Assembly (NCBI GenBank): GCA_963826475.1
Contig: CAWGXC010000001.1
Span: forward strand, 124,001 to 188,000
Origin: RHKX01 sp963826475
Lineage (GTDB): Bacteria > Actinomycetota > Thermoleophilia > Solirubrobacterales > 70-9
Length of the DNA: 64,000 bases
Direction of reading: 5' to 3'
A program made the position numbers and the translations under genes. The notes beneath the pieces were generated by a model. It searched no databases. It was given only the letters and a program-made list of their open reading frames with translations, and had not been told where the DNA came from. How positions within the stretch are numbered: the first letter of the stretch is position 1; each line of letters begins with the position of its first letter. Positions 8,841-16,307 of this stretch are shown piece after piece.

Positions 8841-10433
8841 ATGCAGAAGTCAGCTCCATCAGCCGGAAGGATCCTGATCGCGGTCGGCTTCACGCTGTCG
8901 TGCTTCGGACTGCTCCTCTTCCTCTGGGTCGCCTTCGGTGGGCCCGTCCCGCTCAAGGCCGAGAGCTACCGGATCACTGCCTACTTCCCCGAGGCGACGC
9001 AGCTCGCCCAGGAATCCGACGTGCGCATCGGTGGCGTCTCGGTCGGCAAGGTCAAGACGATCGACCTGGCTCCGCTCGACAAACAGGTCGATGGGCTCGA
9101 CACGACCGAGGCGACGATCGAGATCGAACCGCAGTTCGCGCCGATCTCGAGCGACGCCCGGGCGATCCTGCGCAATAAGACCTTGCTCGGGGAGACCTAC
9201 GTCGAGCTGACCTCCGGAACCGAGCCGGGGAACTCGGGGGCGCCGGTCGCGCTCGGGGCAGCGACGAACAACACCGACGCCGAGACCGCGAACGTCGAAG
9301 CGATCCCGGAGGGGGGCACCCTCGGCCTCGGGCAGGTCGAGAATCAGACGCAGATCGACGAGGTCTTCAACTCGCTCGACACCGAGACCCGCACCGCCTT
9401 CCAGCGCTGGCAGCAGGGTCTGGCGGTCGCGATCAAGGGTCGCAGCCTCGACCTCAACGATGCCCTCGGCAACCTCGGCCCCTTCCTCGGCGACGCCTCC
9501 GACGTGCTCTCGGTCCTGCGTAAGCAGAAGGTGCAGCTGCAGGGCCTCGTCCGCGACACGGGAACCGTCTTCGACGCGCTCAGCGAGCGCAATCAGCAGC
9601 TCGCGACCGCGATCACCGGCTCGAACACCACGTTCGGGGCGCTTGCCTCCGAGGAGGCCGCCCTGAGGGAGTTCTTCCAGATCGCCCCGACCTTCGAGAA
9701 CGAGACGACCCTGACCCTCAATCGCCTCGATGCGTTCCAGGCCAACACCGAGCCGCTCGTCAAGTCGCTGCTGCCGGTGGCCAAGGACATCAGCCCAACG
9801 CTTCGCAGCGTCCGCCGGCTGTCGCCGCATCTGAAGTCGCTGTTCTACGACCTCGACGACCTCACGCGCGCCTCCAGGCGAGGCTTCCCGGCGCTCGCCA
9901 GCACGCTCAAGGGCCTGCGACCGGTGCTCGACGCGCTCGATCCCTTCCTCGCGAACCTCGACCCGGTCGTCAGCTGGCTCAGCTACTACCGCGCGAGCGT
10001 CACCGACTTCCTCTCGAACCCGCCCGCGGGCCTGTCCGACACCCTGGCGCCGACGCCCGGCCAGCCGTCGGCCTCCCACGCGCTTCGCCAGCTCGGCTAC
10101 ATCACCCAGGAGTCGCTCGCGATCTACCCCAACCGCTTGCCGGAGAACCGCGGCAACGGGTACCTCCAGCCGTACAACCAGATCATCGACCAGGGCCAGG
10201 CGGCGGCGAAGGGGATCTTCCCCAACTTCGACTGCAACAACACGGGTGGCCCGCGCAGCCCCGGCGACGGCGGCTCCCCGCCGGTCTCGAGTCAGGACGA
10301 TCCGCTGCCGTCGAGGCCGGGAGCGCTGCCCGGGCAGTTCACGCGCAACGCCTTCGCCCCCTGCTACGTGGCGCCCAAGTTCTCATCCAAGTACGGCGGC
10401 GGTCAGGCACCCCAGATCACGGCGGATCCCTGA
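8841..10433 (+). CDS. MCE/MlaD family protein, sixth gene of mce operon
   Basis: Sixth Mce component, 530 residues. N-terminal membrane helix about 10-33, MCE domain about 41-135 (YRITAYFPEATQLAQESDVRIGGVSVGKVKTIDL; LRNKTLLGETYVELTSG), then a helical region to about 430 and a Pro-rich tail. It follows the fifth gene after 3 nt. It ends the run of MCE genes; no YrbE permease or MceG-like ATPase gene is on either side in this window. The next gene has its own leaderless-type promoter, so this is probably the last gene of the transcript. Confidence 0.88.
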   Translation: MQKSAPSAGRILIAVGFTLSCFGLLLFLWVAFGGPVPLKAESYRITAYFPEATQLAQESDVRIGGVSVGKVKTIDLAPLDKQVDGLDTTEATIEIEPQFAPISSDARAILRNKTLLGETYVELTSGTEPGNSGAPVALGAATNNTDAETANVEAIPEGGTLGLGQVENQTQIDEVFNSLDTETRTAFQRWQQGLAVAIKGRSLDLNDALGNLGPFLGDASDVLSVLRKQKVQLQGLVRDTGTVFDALSERNQQLATAITGSNTTFGALASEEAALREFFQIAPTFENETTLTLNRLDAFQANTEPLVKSLLPVAKDISPTLRSVRRLSPHLKSLFYDLDDLTRASRRGFPALASTLKGLRPVLDALDPFLANLDPVVSWLSYYRASVTDFLSNPPAGLSDTLAPTPGQPSASHALRQLGYITQESLAIYPNRLPENRGNGYLQPYNQIIDQGQAAAKGIFPNFDCNNTGGPRSPGDGGSPPVSSQDDPLPSRPGALPGQFTRNAFAPCYVAPKFSSKYGGGQAPQITADP

Positions 10434-10458
10434 TCGATTCATCTAGCCTGGCGATGGT

Positions 10459-11139
10459 TTGAGCGCCGGCAGTGAACAGATGGAGACGTGGATCGCGGCC
10501 GTCAAGGGCGTCGCAGCGGATCGAGACCTGCGTTATGAGCAGGTCGGCGGGATCAATCCACGAGACGCCCCCGCCGCGCTCTGCCCGGGCGGTCCCAACC
10601 GGTTGACCGGCCAGCTGGCGCCGGACTTCTGGGGCGCGTGCTGCGATGCCGATGAGCACGAGGTCGGATCCTTCTTCTCCAAGACCATGGTTCCCGGCGC
10701 ATTGCTCGCGAAGGCGCACATGCCGGATCTCACCAAGGTCGTTCCCGCCTTCGACGTCGAGTCGATCGAGGCGACCCCCGGCGAGCAGCTGAAGCGCCGC
10801 AGCTCCCGCCGGGTGCAGTTCGAGAGCATCGACTTCAACAAGCGCTTCATCGCCACGGTTCCCCACGACCACGACCCAGTCGCCCTGCGCGAGCTGTTCA
10901 GCCCCGGCTTTCTCGACTGGGCGAGCGGCATCGACCGCGAGGTGGACTTCGGAGCCTCCGAGCGCCAGCTCTATTTCCTCTGGCGGCTCCGCGAGCTCAC
11001 CCGCGACGAGCTCGAGCTCGCCCTCGAGACCGCCGGCGGCCTGTTCCGGCGGGTGCGCGCCGAGCTCGAGGAGGAGGGCGACGCGATCTATCCGACCGGC
11101 CCCTGGTACGCGGGGCTCGAGCACTTCCCGGAGGGCTAG
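10459..11139 (+). CDS. Conserved hypothetical protein, soluble, about 226 aa
   Basis: I do not recognise the family. The product is soluble and acidic, without signal peptide or membrane segment. It has a Cys cluster (FWGACCDADEHEVG) in the N-terminal third and a helical, Glu/Arg-rich C-terminal third. The TTG at 10459 is chosen because a TAGCCT hexamer (10444-10449) lies 9 nt upstream, the spacing seen at other leaderless starts here; ATG 10480 is the alternative. The gene runs toward the Nudix gene and the two stops overlap by 4 bp. It lies just after the mce operon, but its own promoter argues against a shared role. Confidence 0.6.
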   Translation: MSAGSEQMETWIAAVKGVAADRDLRYEQVGGINPRDAPAALCPGGPNRLTGQLAPDFWGACCDADEHEVGSFFSKTMVPGALLAKAHMPDLTKVVPAFDVESIEATPGEQLKRRSSRRVQFESIDFNKRFIATVPHDHDPVALRELFSPGFLDWASGIDREVDFGASERQLYFLWRLRELTRDELELALETAGGLFRRVRAELEEEGDAIYPTGPWYAGLEHFPEG

Positions 11140-11771
11140 GCGTCGTCGTAGCCGGGCTCGCCCGGGAGGATGATCGTGAACGACTCCTCCGTTCCCACGA
11201 CCTTCGGCATCAGCGGGATCACCGGCCGCTCCGCCGCGTTGGCGAGGACGGCGTCGGCATCGGAGAACCCGCGCAGCTCCTCGAGGTGCTTGATCGTCGG
11301 AAAGGAGAGCTCGAACCGATCCTCCGCATGATCGGCAAGGGCCGTCGCGGGCGAGACCCACCGCGCGTCGTCCATCTCGACGAGATCGGCCACCGGCTTG
11401 CAATGGGGTGGTGCGAGGGCCACGTAGAAGCGGGTGTCGAAGCGAACCGGCACCTCCACCGGAGTGATCCAGCGTGACCAGGGCAGCAGCGCGGCCGCGT
11501 CGACGACGATGCCGGCCTCCTCGGCGAGCTCGCGCGCCCCACAGACCCGGTGTGCGATCTCATCCGGCTCAACCCCCGGCAGGTCGATTCCGCTCACCTC
11601 ATGGTCGGCGACCTCGACGACGCCTCCGGCGAACACCCAGACGCCGGGCATGAAGCGCGCCTTCGAGCCCCGCTGGAGCATCAGGAGCTCCAGCCCTCGA
11701 GCGGAGTGCCTGCCCCCGCGGCGCATCAGGATGACGGTGGCGGCGGGCCGCGGCGTTGCTGGCTCGGCCAC
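11136..11771 (-). CDS. Nudix hydrolase (NUDT19-like, possibly CoA-diphosphate type)
   Basis: Predicted hydrolase of nucleoside-diphosphate-linked compounds. The N-terminal strand AATVILMRRG and MPGVWVFAGGVVE start the fold. The Nudix helix ends in ARELAEEAGI with the REXXEE-type metal ligands, but an insert of about 18 residues separates GG from RELAEEAG. That split Nudix box is typical of NUDT7/NUDT19-type enzymes, several of which act on CoA thioesters, which would suit this lipid-rich neighbourhood (inference). The GTG at 11771 is preceded by TAGAGT at 11781-11786, 9 nt away. The promoter is back to back with that of rubredoxin. Confidence 0.85.
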   Translation of the reverse strand: MAEPATPRPAATVILMRRGGRHSARGLELLMLQRGSKARFMPGVWVFAGGVVEVADHEVSGIDLPGVEPDEIAHRVCGARELAEEAGIVVDAAALLPWSRWITPVEVPVRFDTRFYVALAPPHCKPVADLVEMDDARWVSPATALADHAEDRFELSFPTIKHLEELRGFSDADAVLANAAERPVIPLMPKVVGTEESFTIILPGEPGYDDA

Positions 11772-11780
11772 GATGGCGCC

Positions 11781-11795
11781 ACTCTACGTTAGGCT
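11781..11795. promoter_or_regulatory. Back-to-back -10 boxes for Nudix gene and rubredoxin
   Basis: TAGAGT on the minus strand (11781-11786) and TAGGCT on the plus strand (11790-11795) are only 3 nt apart. Each is 9 nt from the start codon of its own gene (GTG 11771 and ATG 11805), and neither gene has a Shine-Dalgarno. Both transcripts would be leaderless, and each -35 region would lie over the other gene's first codons, so the two promoters probably cannot fire at once. Confidence 0.5.
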
Positions 11796-11804
11796 GCCCG
11801 GCCG

Positions 11805-11987
11805 ATGAGCGACACCGCCACAAAGCAACAATGGATCTGCACCTCCTGCGGATACGTCTACGACCCGGCCGAGGGCGACCCTGACGGAGGAATTCCCGCG
11901 GGAACCGAGTTCGCGGAGATCCCCGAGAACTGGTTCTGCCCAGTGTGCGGAGCCCGCAAAGCCGACTTCGAGCTGCTCGAGGGCTAG
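11805..11987 (+). CDS. Rubredoxin
   Basis: Small one-iron electron carrier, 60 residues. Four Cys ligands sit in two knuckles, C12-x2-C15-G-Y and C45-P-x-C48-G, with the typical acidic centre (YDPAEGDPDGGIPAGTEF). In actinobacteria rubredoxins often serve alkane hydroxylases or other oxidoreductases, but no alkB-like gene is adjacent, so its partner is unknown. ATG 11805 is 9 nt after TAGGCT. A 7-bp GC hairpin follows the stop codon, then the structured region at 12049-12195. Confidence 0.95.
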   Translation: MSDTATKQQWICTSCGYVYDPAEGDPDGGIPAGTEFAEIPENWFCPVCGARKADFELLEG

Positions 11988-11999
11988 GACCTGGAGGGC

Positions 12000-12020
12000 C
12001 GGCGCCCGAATCCGGCGCCG
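12000..12020 (+). terminator. GC hairpin after rubredoxin
   Basis: CGGCGCC (12000-12006) and GGCGCCG (12014-12020) form a perfect 7-bp stem with a 7-nt loop, starting 13 nt after the rubredoxin stop. The following sequence is G/T rich but has no real U tract, as is common for actinobacterial terminators. It may instead be the first hairpin of a longer structured 3' region. Confidence 0.4.
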
Positions 12021-12048
12021 CTGGGCGAGAGTTGGTTTTGGTTGGGGA

Positions 12049-12195
12049 GGGGATGTGGCCGAGGCGTCGACCGCCTCACGAGAAGGTTGGGCTGCTCGAT
12101 GGCAGGAAAGCAGCCGCGGGGAGGGCTTTCTTGCCATCCACCGAGGAATCAAAGCTCGGTGGAGCCTTCCGCCAGTCCCTCGGGAGGCCACACCC
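12049..12195 (+). ncRNA. Candidate structured RNA with closing stem and possible pseudoknot
   Basis: Non-coding 224-bp gap with dense, nested complementarity. Closing stem: TGTGGCC (12054-12060) with GGCCACA (12186-12192), extended by GGG (12050-12052) with CCC (12193-12195) around one bulged A. Inside: GAGGCG/CGCCTC (12061-12066/12072-12077); GGCTGCT/AGCAGCC (12090-12096/12109-12115), whose loop 12098-12108 pairs over 11 positions with 12128-12138 to make an H-type pseudoknot or a competing hairpin; and CACCGAG/CTCGGTG (12139-12145/12155-12161). The one non-Watson-Crick pair in the pseudoknot is G-U if read on the plus strand but C-A on the minus strand, favouring plus. I could not match it to a known RNA family. 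It is 3' to genes on both strands. Confidence 0.45.
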
Positions 12196-12211
12196 ACCTG
12201 GGCCCGGGGAC

Positions 12212-13429
12212 CTAAGCGTCCAGCGCACTCTCGCGGCGACGGCGGCGCGCCCACGCCACCGCCATCCACGTAAGGCCGATCAGGAGTCCGAGTGGGACCA
12301 CGATCGCGGCCGAGATCAGGAGCACTCCGGCGACGTCGCGGAGGACGCTGACGGCATCGTCGAACCAGGTGCCGAGGTCGCGGTCCTCCTTCGCGTTGGG
12401 ATCGCCCGTAACGGTGACGTTGAGGTCGGAGAGGTTCGCCCGCCGAGCGATGTTCTCGAATGCCGCCTGGGCCCGTGAGATCTGGCGGCGCACGTCGCCG
12501 ATCTGGAGGCGAAGCGCCTCCGCCTCGGTGTCGGTGGCGGCATTGCCCAGCGCCTGAAGCAGCTTCCGGCGCTGCGCCTGCAGGTCGTTGAGGTTGTTCT
12601 TGGCGCTGACGAACGGTCGGGTGATGTCCTCGGTCGCCTCGTTCAGCGAATCGACGTTGGCGAGCTTCGTGAGCTGGTCGATGGCGGCGTCCAGGTTGCG
12701 CGTCGGGATCGTCAGCTGCAGGTCGGCCCGCGACTGCTTGCCGGCGACCGATACCTGAGAGGAGGCGACGATCCCGTCGAGCGAGCGCGTGATCGCGATC
12801 ACCTGGTCGGATACGTCACGCACCTTGTCCGGGTTGGTCGTGAGGGTGAGTTGGACGCTGCGGTCGACCTGTCGCTTGGCGGTGCCGGGAGCGATTCTGG
12901 TGTCGGCCTTGAAGCGGTCGCCGTTGGGGTAGAGCGGAAGGGCCGCGGAACCTGCGGCCGCACCATCGGCGCTGCCTCGCGCTCCCTCCTGGGCACCGCT
13001 GGCAGTGGCAGCCGATGGGGCCACGGTGGAGCCTGAGGAATCCGACGAGCTCGCCGCTGTGTCGGGCGCCACCGGCGTGCTCGACTCGCCGCCATCCCCT
13101 GCATTCAGCGTCGAGACCGCGACCACGGCGACGATCGCAAGCGTTGCCAGCGCTCCGGCCGGACCGGCGATGCGCATCGGCCGCATGCCCTCGATCCAGG
13201 CGCCCAATCCGGCCTTTCCGGCGCGCCGAAACCGGTTCGCCGCGCGGCGATCCAGCTCGGCCGCCCATTCCTCGTCCACGTCAGGACGCTCGGAGGCGAT
13301 CAAGGAGGTCAGCTCGGCCCAAGCGGTGTGCTCGGGGTCGACGCTTCGACCCGTCAGGGCCCGATCGATCGCGTCCAGCTCGGCGCGCTCGCGCGGCCCC
13401 AGCGGTTCGTCGCGCTCAAGCAGCCTCAT
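12212..13429 (-). CDS. DUF4349-type membrane protein, probable anti-sigma partner
   Basis: 405 residues. The N-terminal 80 residues are acidic and soluble (MRLLERDEPLGPRERAELDAIDRALTG), like anti-sigma domains. A membrane helix follows at about 92-110, then a Ser/Ala/Gly-rich linker, a DUF4349-like domain from about 185 with a coiled coil (NNLNDLQAQRRKLLQALG), and a second membrane helix near 370-395 ending in Arg-rich sequence. Its start overlaps the sigma gene by 14 bp, so the two are co-translated. The layout is that of a membrane sensor holding its ECF sigma factor; binding is inferred from position and architecture. The signal is unknown. Confidence 0.78.
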   Translation of the reverse strand: MRLLERDEPLGPRERAELDAIDRALTGRSVDPEHTAWAELTSLIASERPDVDEEWAAELDRRAANRFRRAGKAGLGAWIEGMRPMRIAGPAGALATLAIVAVVAVSTLNAGDGGESSTPVAPDTAASSSDSSGSTVAPSAATASGAQEGARGSADGAAAGSAALPLYPNGDRFKADTRIAPGTAKRQVDRSVQLTLTTNPDKVRDVSDQVIAITRSLDGIVASSQVSVAGKQSRADLQLTIPTRNLDAAIDQLTKLANVDSLNEATEDITRPFVSAKNNLNDLQAQRRKLLQALGNAATDTEAEALRLQIGDVRRQISRAQAAFENIARRANLSDLNVTVTGDPNAKEDRDLGTWFDDAVSVLRDVAGVLLISAAIVVPLGLLIGLTWMAVAWARRRRRESALDA

Positions 13430-13985
13430 CGCACGCCCTCCTCAGCTTCGTGATGGTCCGGTGGATCCTGGTGCCGGCGTTGCTCTCGCTGCTGCCGATC
13501 ACGGTGGCGATCTCGGCGTTGCTCAGGCCGGCGAAGAACTTGAGGGCGACGAGCTCCCGCTCGCGAGCGTCGAGACCCGCCATCGCTTGCCGCAGGGCCG
13601 CGCGGCGGAGGGCGACCTCGGCGCCCTCCTCCGGTGACATGGCTTCGAAGTCCTCGGGGTCCGCGGCCAGCTCGGCGATCCGCTTTCGACGCCGCAGCTC
13701 GTCGAGCGCGGCATTGCGGGCGATTCCGAAGAGCCAGGCGCGCGGACTGCCCTTGCGCGCATCGAAGCCGTGGCGCTTGCGGAAGGCGCGCTCGAAGGCC
13801 TGCGCCGTCACGTCCTCGGCAGCGGAGCGATCGCGCAGCAGCCCCGAAACGTAGGCGAACAGATCGTCCCGGCTGCTCCGGTAGAGCGAGTCGAATGCGA
13901 GCTCGGAGCCCGAGGTGACCGCGGCCGTAGGCGCTGTGAGTACTTGCTCCACCTCCTCACTACGAGGACGGGGCCGCTTCGTCAC
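13416..13985 (-). CDS. ECF-type RNA polymerase sigma factor
   Basis: 189-residue alternative sigma factor. Region 2 is seen at about 28-95 (FDSLYRSSRDDLFAYVSGLLRDRSAAEDVTAQAFERAF, then PRAWLFGIARNAALDELRRRKR). Region 4 is at about 130-185 (LDARERELVALKFFAGLSNAEIATVIGSSESNAGTRIHRTITKLRR). The GTG at 13985 has a GAGGAG Shine-Dalgarno 6 nt upstream. The gene begins only 19 nt after the SDR stop (14004), so it may be read through from the biotin operon. It overlaps the membrane partner downstream. Target promoters are not evident. Confidence 0.92.
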   Translation of the reverse strand: MTKRPRPRSEEVEQVLTAPTAAVTSGSELAFDSLYRSSRDDLFAYVSGLLRDRSAAEDVTAQAFERAFRKRHGFDARKGSPRAWLFGIARNAALDELRRRKRIAELAADPEDFEAMSPEEGAEVALRRAALRQAMAGLDARERELVALKFFAGLSNAEIATVIGSSESNAGTRIHRTITKLRRACDEAA

Positions 13986-14003
13986 AGTCGGCTCCTCGGG
14001 CCG

Positions 14004-14855
14004 CTAGGGAAGGCGGAGGGCGCGACCGATGACCCAGTCGAAGATCCGGGCCGGCAGGAGCAGCTTTGCGCCCGCCATGCCGTAGGCGTCACGTCCGATC
14101 AGGTAGCGCGCGCGTGGATGACTGGCGTTCAGGGCGCCCTCGATCGTGGCGGCGGCTTTCTCCGGGGCGATCCCTCGCGCACCCGTCTCCGCGCTGGCGC
14201 GCTCCGTGGCCTCCATCGCCTTGCCATAGAGCCCCTCGGCCTCGGGCTTCATGCGCTCGCGCACCTCCCTCGAGGTCGTCGTCCCGCTCGCCCAGATCTC
14301 GGTCGCGATGCTCCCCGGCTCGATCGTGATCGTCTTGATCCCCCACGGCCGCAGCTCGACCCGCAGGCAGTCGCTGATCGCTTCGAGAGCGAACTTCGAG
14401 GCGTTGTAGGGGCCGAAGAACGGGGTGGCGACGATCCCGCCGATCGAGGTCACGTTGACGACGCGCCCCTCGGCGGTGCGCAGCGCCGGCAACATCGCCT
14501 GCGTCGTCGCGAGATGGCCGATCAGGTTGACCTCGAGCTGTTGTCGGAGGTCGTCGAGGGGCACGAACTCGAGCGGACCGGTGTAGGCGACGCCCGCGTT
14601 GTTGACGAGCGCGTCGAGGCCGCCCGAGCCCTCCGCGTCGATCGCCCTCCTGGCGTCCTCGATCGTCTCCTCGTCGGTCACGTCGAGGATCAGCGGGGTG
14701 AGGAGCTCCGATCCCTCGCTCGCGAGCGATTCGGCGTCGGCGGGCTTGCGGACCCCGGCGTAGACCTTCCATCCGGAGGCGTCGAGACGCAGCGCGGTCG
14801 CCCGGCCGATCCCCGACGAGCAGCCGGTTATCAGCGCAGTCTTGCCAGAGCTCAT
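14004..14855 (-). CDS. Short-chain dehydrogenase/reductase (classical SDR)
   Basis: NAD(P)-dependent oxidoreductase, 283 residues from the chosen start. It shows the Rossmann TGxxxGIG motif (TGCSSGIGRA near residue 9), NNAG (LVNNAGVAYTG), the catalytic Ser (VTSIGG) and YxxxK (YNASK), followed by the PG motif (IEPGSI). ATG 14855 is preferred to upstream candidates because it starts just before the Rossmann strand and avoids overlap with bioA, which stops at 14863. It is the last gene of the biotin run and may be co-transcribed. Substrate unknown; such SDRs often act on acyl chains or ketones. Confidence 0.85.
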   Translation of the reverse strand: MSSGKTALITGCSSGIGRATALRLDASGWKVYAGVRKPADAESLASEGSELLTPLILDVTDEETIEDARRAIDAEGSGGLDALVNNAGVAYTGPLEFVPLDDLRQQLEVNLIGHLATTQAMLPALRTAEGRVVNVTSIGGIVATPFFGPYNASKFALEAISDCLRVELRPWGIKTITIEPGSIATEIWASGTTTSREVRERMKPEAEGLYGKAMEATERASAETGARGIAPEKAAATIEGALNASHPRARYLIGRDAYGMAGAKLLLPARIFDWVIGRALRLP

Positions 14856-14862
14856 CCGGAGA

Positions 14863-16221
14863 TCATGCCGCGCGCTCGACGCGGGCGTCGAGCTGCGGGC
14901 GACTGATCTCCTCGACGGAGTGCGCATCGGGGCCGGCGCAGGAGTCGCGGACGGCCTGCCGGATTGCCGCCGCGGTGACCGCGACGAGCCGCGACAGATC
15001 GCGCTTGCTGATCGCCGGCGGCGGCATCAGCACGATCGTATCCCCGAGGGGTCGGACGATCGCCCCGCGCTTGCGCGCTTCGAGCGTGACCCGGTGGCCG
15101 AGCCTGAGCGCAGGGTCGTGCTCGCCGAGGTCGATGCCGACCATCAGGCCCAGGCCACGAACCTCAGCCACCTCGTCCATCGCGGCGACGCCGGCGAGCA
15201 ACTCGCTGAGCAGTCGGATCTTGGGCTGGATGCTCGCGATCGTGTCCTCGGCTTCGAACACGTCGAGCGAGGCGATGGCCGCCGCGCAGGCGAGTGGGTT
15301 GCCGGTGAACGTGTGGCCGTGGAAGAACGTCCGGAAGTCCTCGTGCGCGCCGAGGAAGCCGTCGTAGATCCGCTCCGTCGTCAGCGTCGCCGCGAGGGGC
15401 ATGTAGCCGTTCGTCAGCCCCTTGCCGAGGCAGAGGAAATCAGGAGAGATCCGCTCCTGCTCACAGGCGAACATCGTTCCGGTGCGGCCGAAGCCCGTCG
15501 CGACCTCGTCGCAGATCAGCAGCACGTCGTGGGCGTCGCAGAGCTCACGGACCCGGCGCAGGTACCCGGGAGGCTGGACGAGGATGCCGCCGGCGCCCTG
15601 GACGAGCGGCTCGACGATCACGGCTGCGATCTGCTCGCCGCAGCGGTCGAGGACGGCGGAGAGGGCCTCGGCGTCCCCGGCGGGGACCAGATGCTTGCCG
15701 AACAGCAGCGGCTCGTACGCCGCGTGGAACAGATCGATCCCGCCCAGCGATACGGCTCCGATCGTGTCGCCGTGGTAGCCGTCGGCGAGGCCGACGAAGG
15801 ACGTGCGACGGGCGTGCTGACCACCGCGCTGCTTCCAGTACTGGAACGCCATCTTCAGGGCGATCTCGGTGGCCGTCGAACCCGCATCCGAGTAGAAGAC
15901 GCGGCTGAGCCCGGCTGGGGCGATCTCGACGAGGCGACTCGCCAGCTCGGCTCCGGGGGCGTGCGTGAGACCGAGCATCGTCGAATGCGCGACCTTGTCG
16001 AGCTGATCGCGGATCGCCCCATCGATCGCGGGATGGCGATGGCCGTGGACGTTGCACCACAGGGACGAGGTCCCGTCGATGTAGCGCTCGCCGTCGGTGG
16101 CGATCAGATCGGTGCCCTCGGCTCGCTCGATCACGATCGGGTCCTCCTCGACCCAGCCACGTTGCTGCGTGAACGGGTGCCAGAGGTGGGCGTGGTCGAG
16201 CTCTGCGATTCGGTCGCTCAT
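14863..16221 (-). CDS. bioA: Adenosylmethionine-8-amino-7-oxononanoate aminotransferase
   Basis: PLP enzyme that uses S-adenosylmethionine to convert KAPA to DAPA in biotin synthesis. 452 residues. Family features include LWHPFTQQ near the N-terminus, the SSLWCNVHGHRHP region, YHGDTIGAVSLGG, the PLP aspartate in LICDEVATGFGRTG, the lysine in LCLGKGLTNGYMPLA, and HGHTFTGNPLACAAA. ATG 16221 is preceded by an 86-nt gap from bioD containing TAGTTT 11 nt upstream of the start, so a separate promoter is possible. The start codon lies in a CATCTAGATG palindrome. Confidence 0.95.
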   Translation of the reverse strand: MSDRIAELDHAHLWHPFTQQRGWVEEDPIVIERAEGTDLIATDGERYIDGTSSLWCNVHGHRHPAIDGAIRDQLDKVAHSTMLGLTHAPGAELASRLVEIAPAGLSRVFYSDAGSTATEIALKMAFQYWKQRGGQHARRTSFVGLADGYHGDTIGAVSLGGIDLFHAAYEPLLFGKHLVPAGDAEALSAVLDRCGEQIAAVIVEPLVQGAGGILVQPPGYLRRVRELCDAHDVLLICDEVATGFGRTGTMFACEQERISPDFLCLGKGLTNGYMPLAATLTTERIYDGFLGAHEDFRTFFHGHTFTGNPLACAAAIASLDVFEAEDTIASIQPKIRLLSELLAGVAAMDEVAEVRGLGLMVGIDLGEHDPALRLGHRVTLEARKRGAIVRPLGDTIVLMPPPAISKRDLSRLVAVTAAAIRQAVRDSCAGPDAHSVEEISRPQLDARVERAA

Positions 16222-16238
16222 CTAGATGGATGAAACTA
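16219..16238 (-). promoter_or_regulatory. Possible internal promoter and palindrome at the bioA start
   Basis: On the minus strand TAGTTT (16233-16238) fits a TAnnnT -10 box 11 nt before the bioA ATG. The perfect 10-bp palindrome CATCTAGATG (16219-16228) runs from this region into the start codon itself. The 86-nt bioD-bioA gap is the only sizeable one in the biotin run. Regulation is inferred from position only. Confidence 0.3.
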
Positions 16239-16307
16239 GGCGCGGTGCCGGTCGGAAGCGGGCTGCCGAGACCCCGCAAATTGGCCGTTCGATGACCCTG
16301 GCGGAGG

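Noticed and set aside
8859..10079. 406-codon minus-strand frame opposite the sixth mce gene
   Set aside because: Arg/Glu/Gly-rich antisense shadow without any family motif; the MCE protein on the plus strand explains the region.
12049..12195. Structured region as SRP RNA, RNase P RNA, ZTP or cobalamin riboswitch
   Set aside because: Fragments such as GGAAAGCAGCC (plus) or ACTGGCG (minus) recall these families, but the flanking conserved boxes and pairing order are missing.
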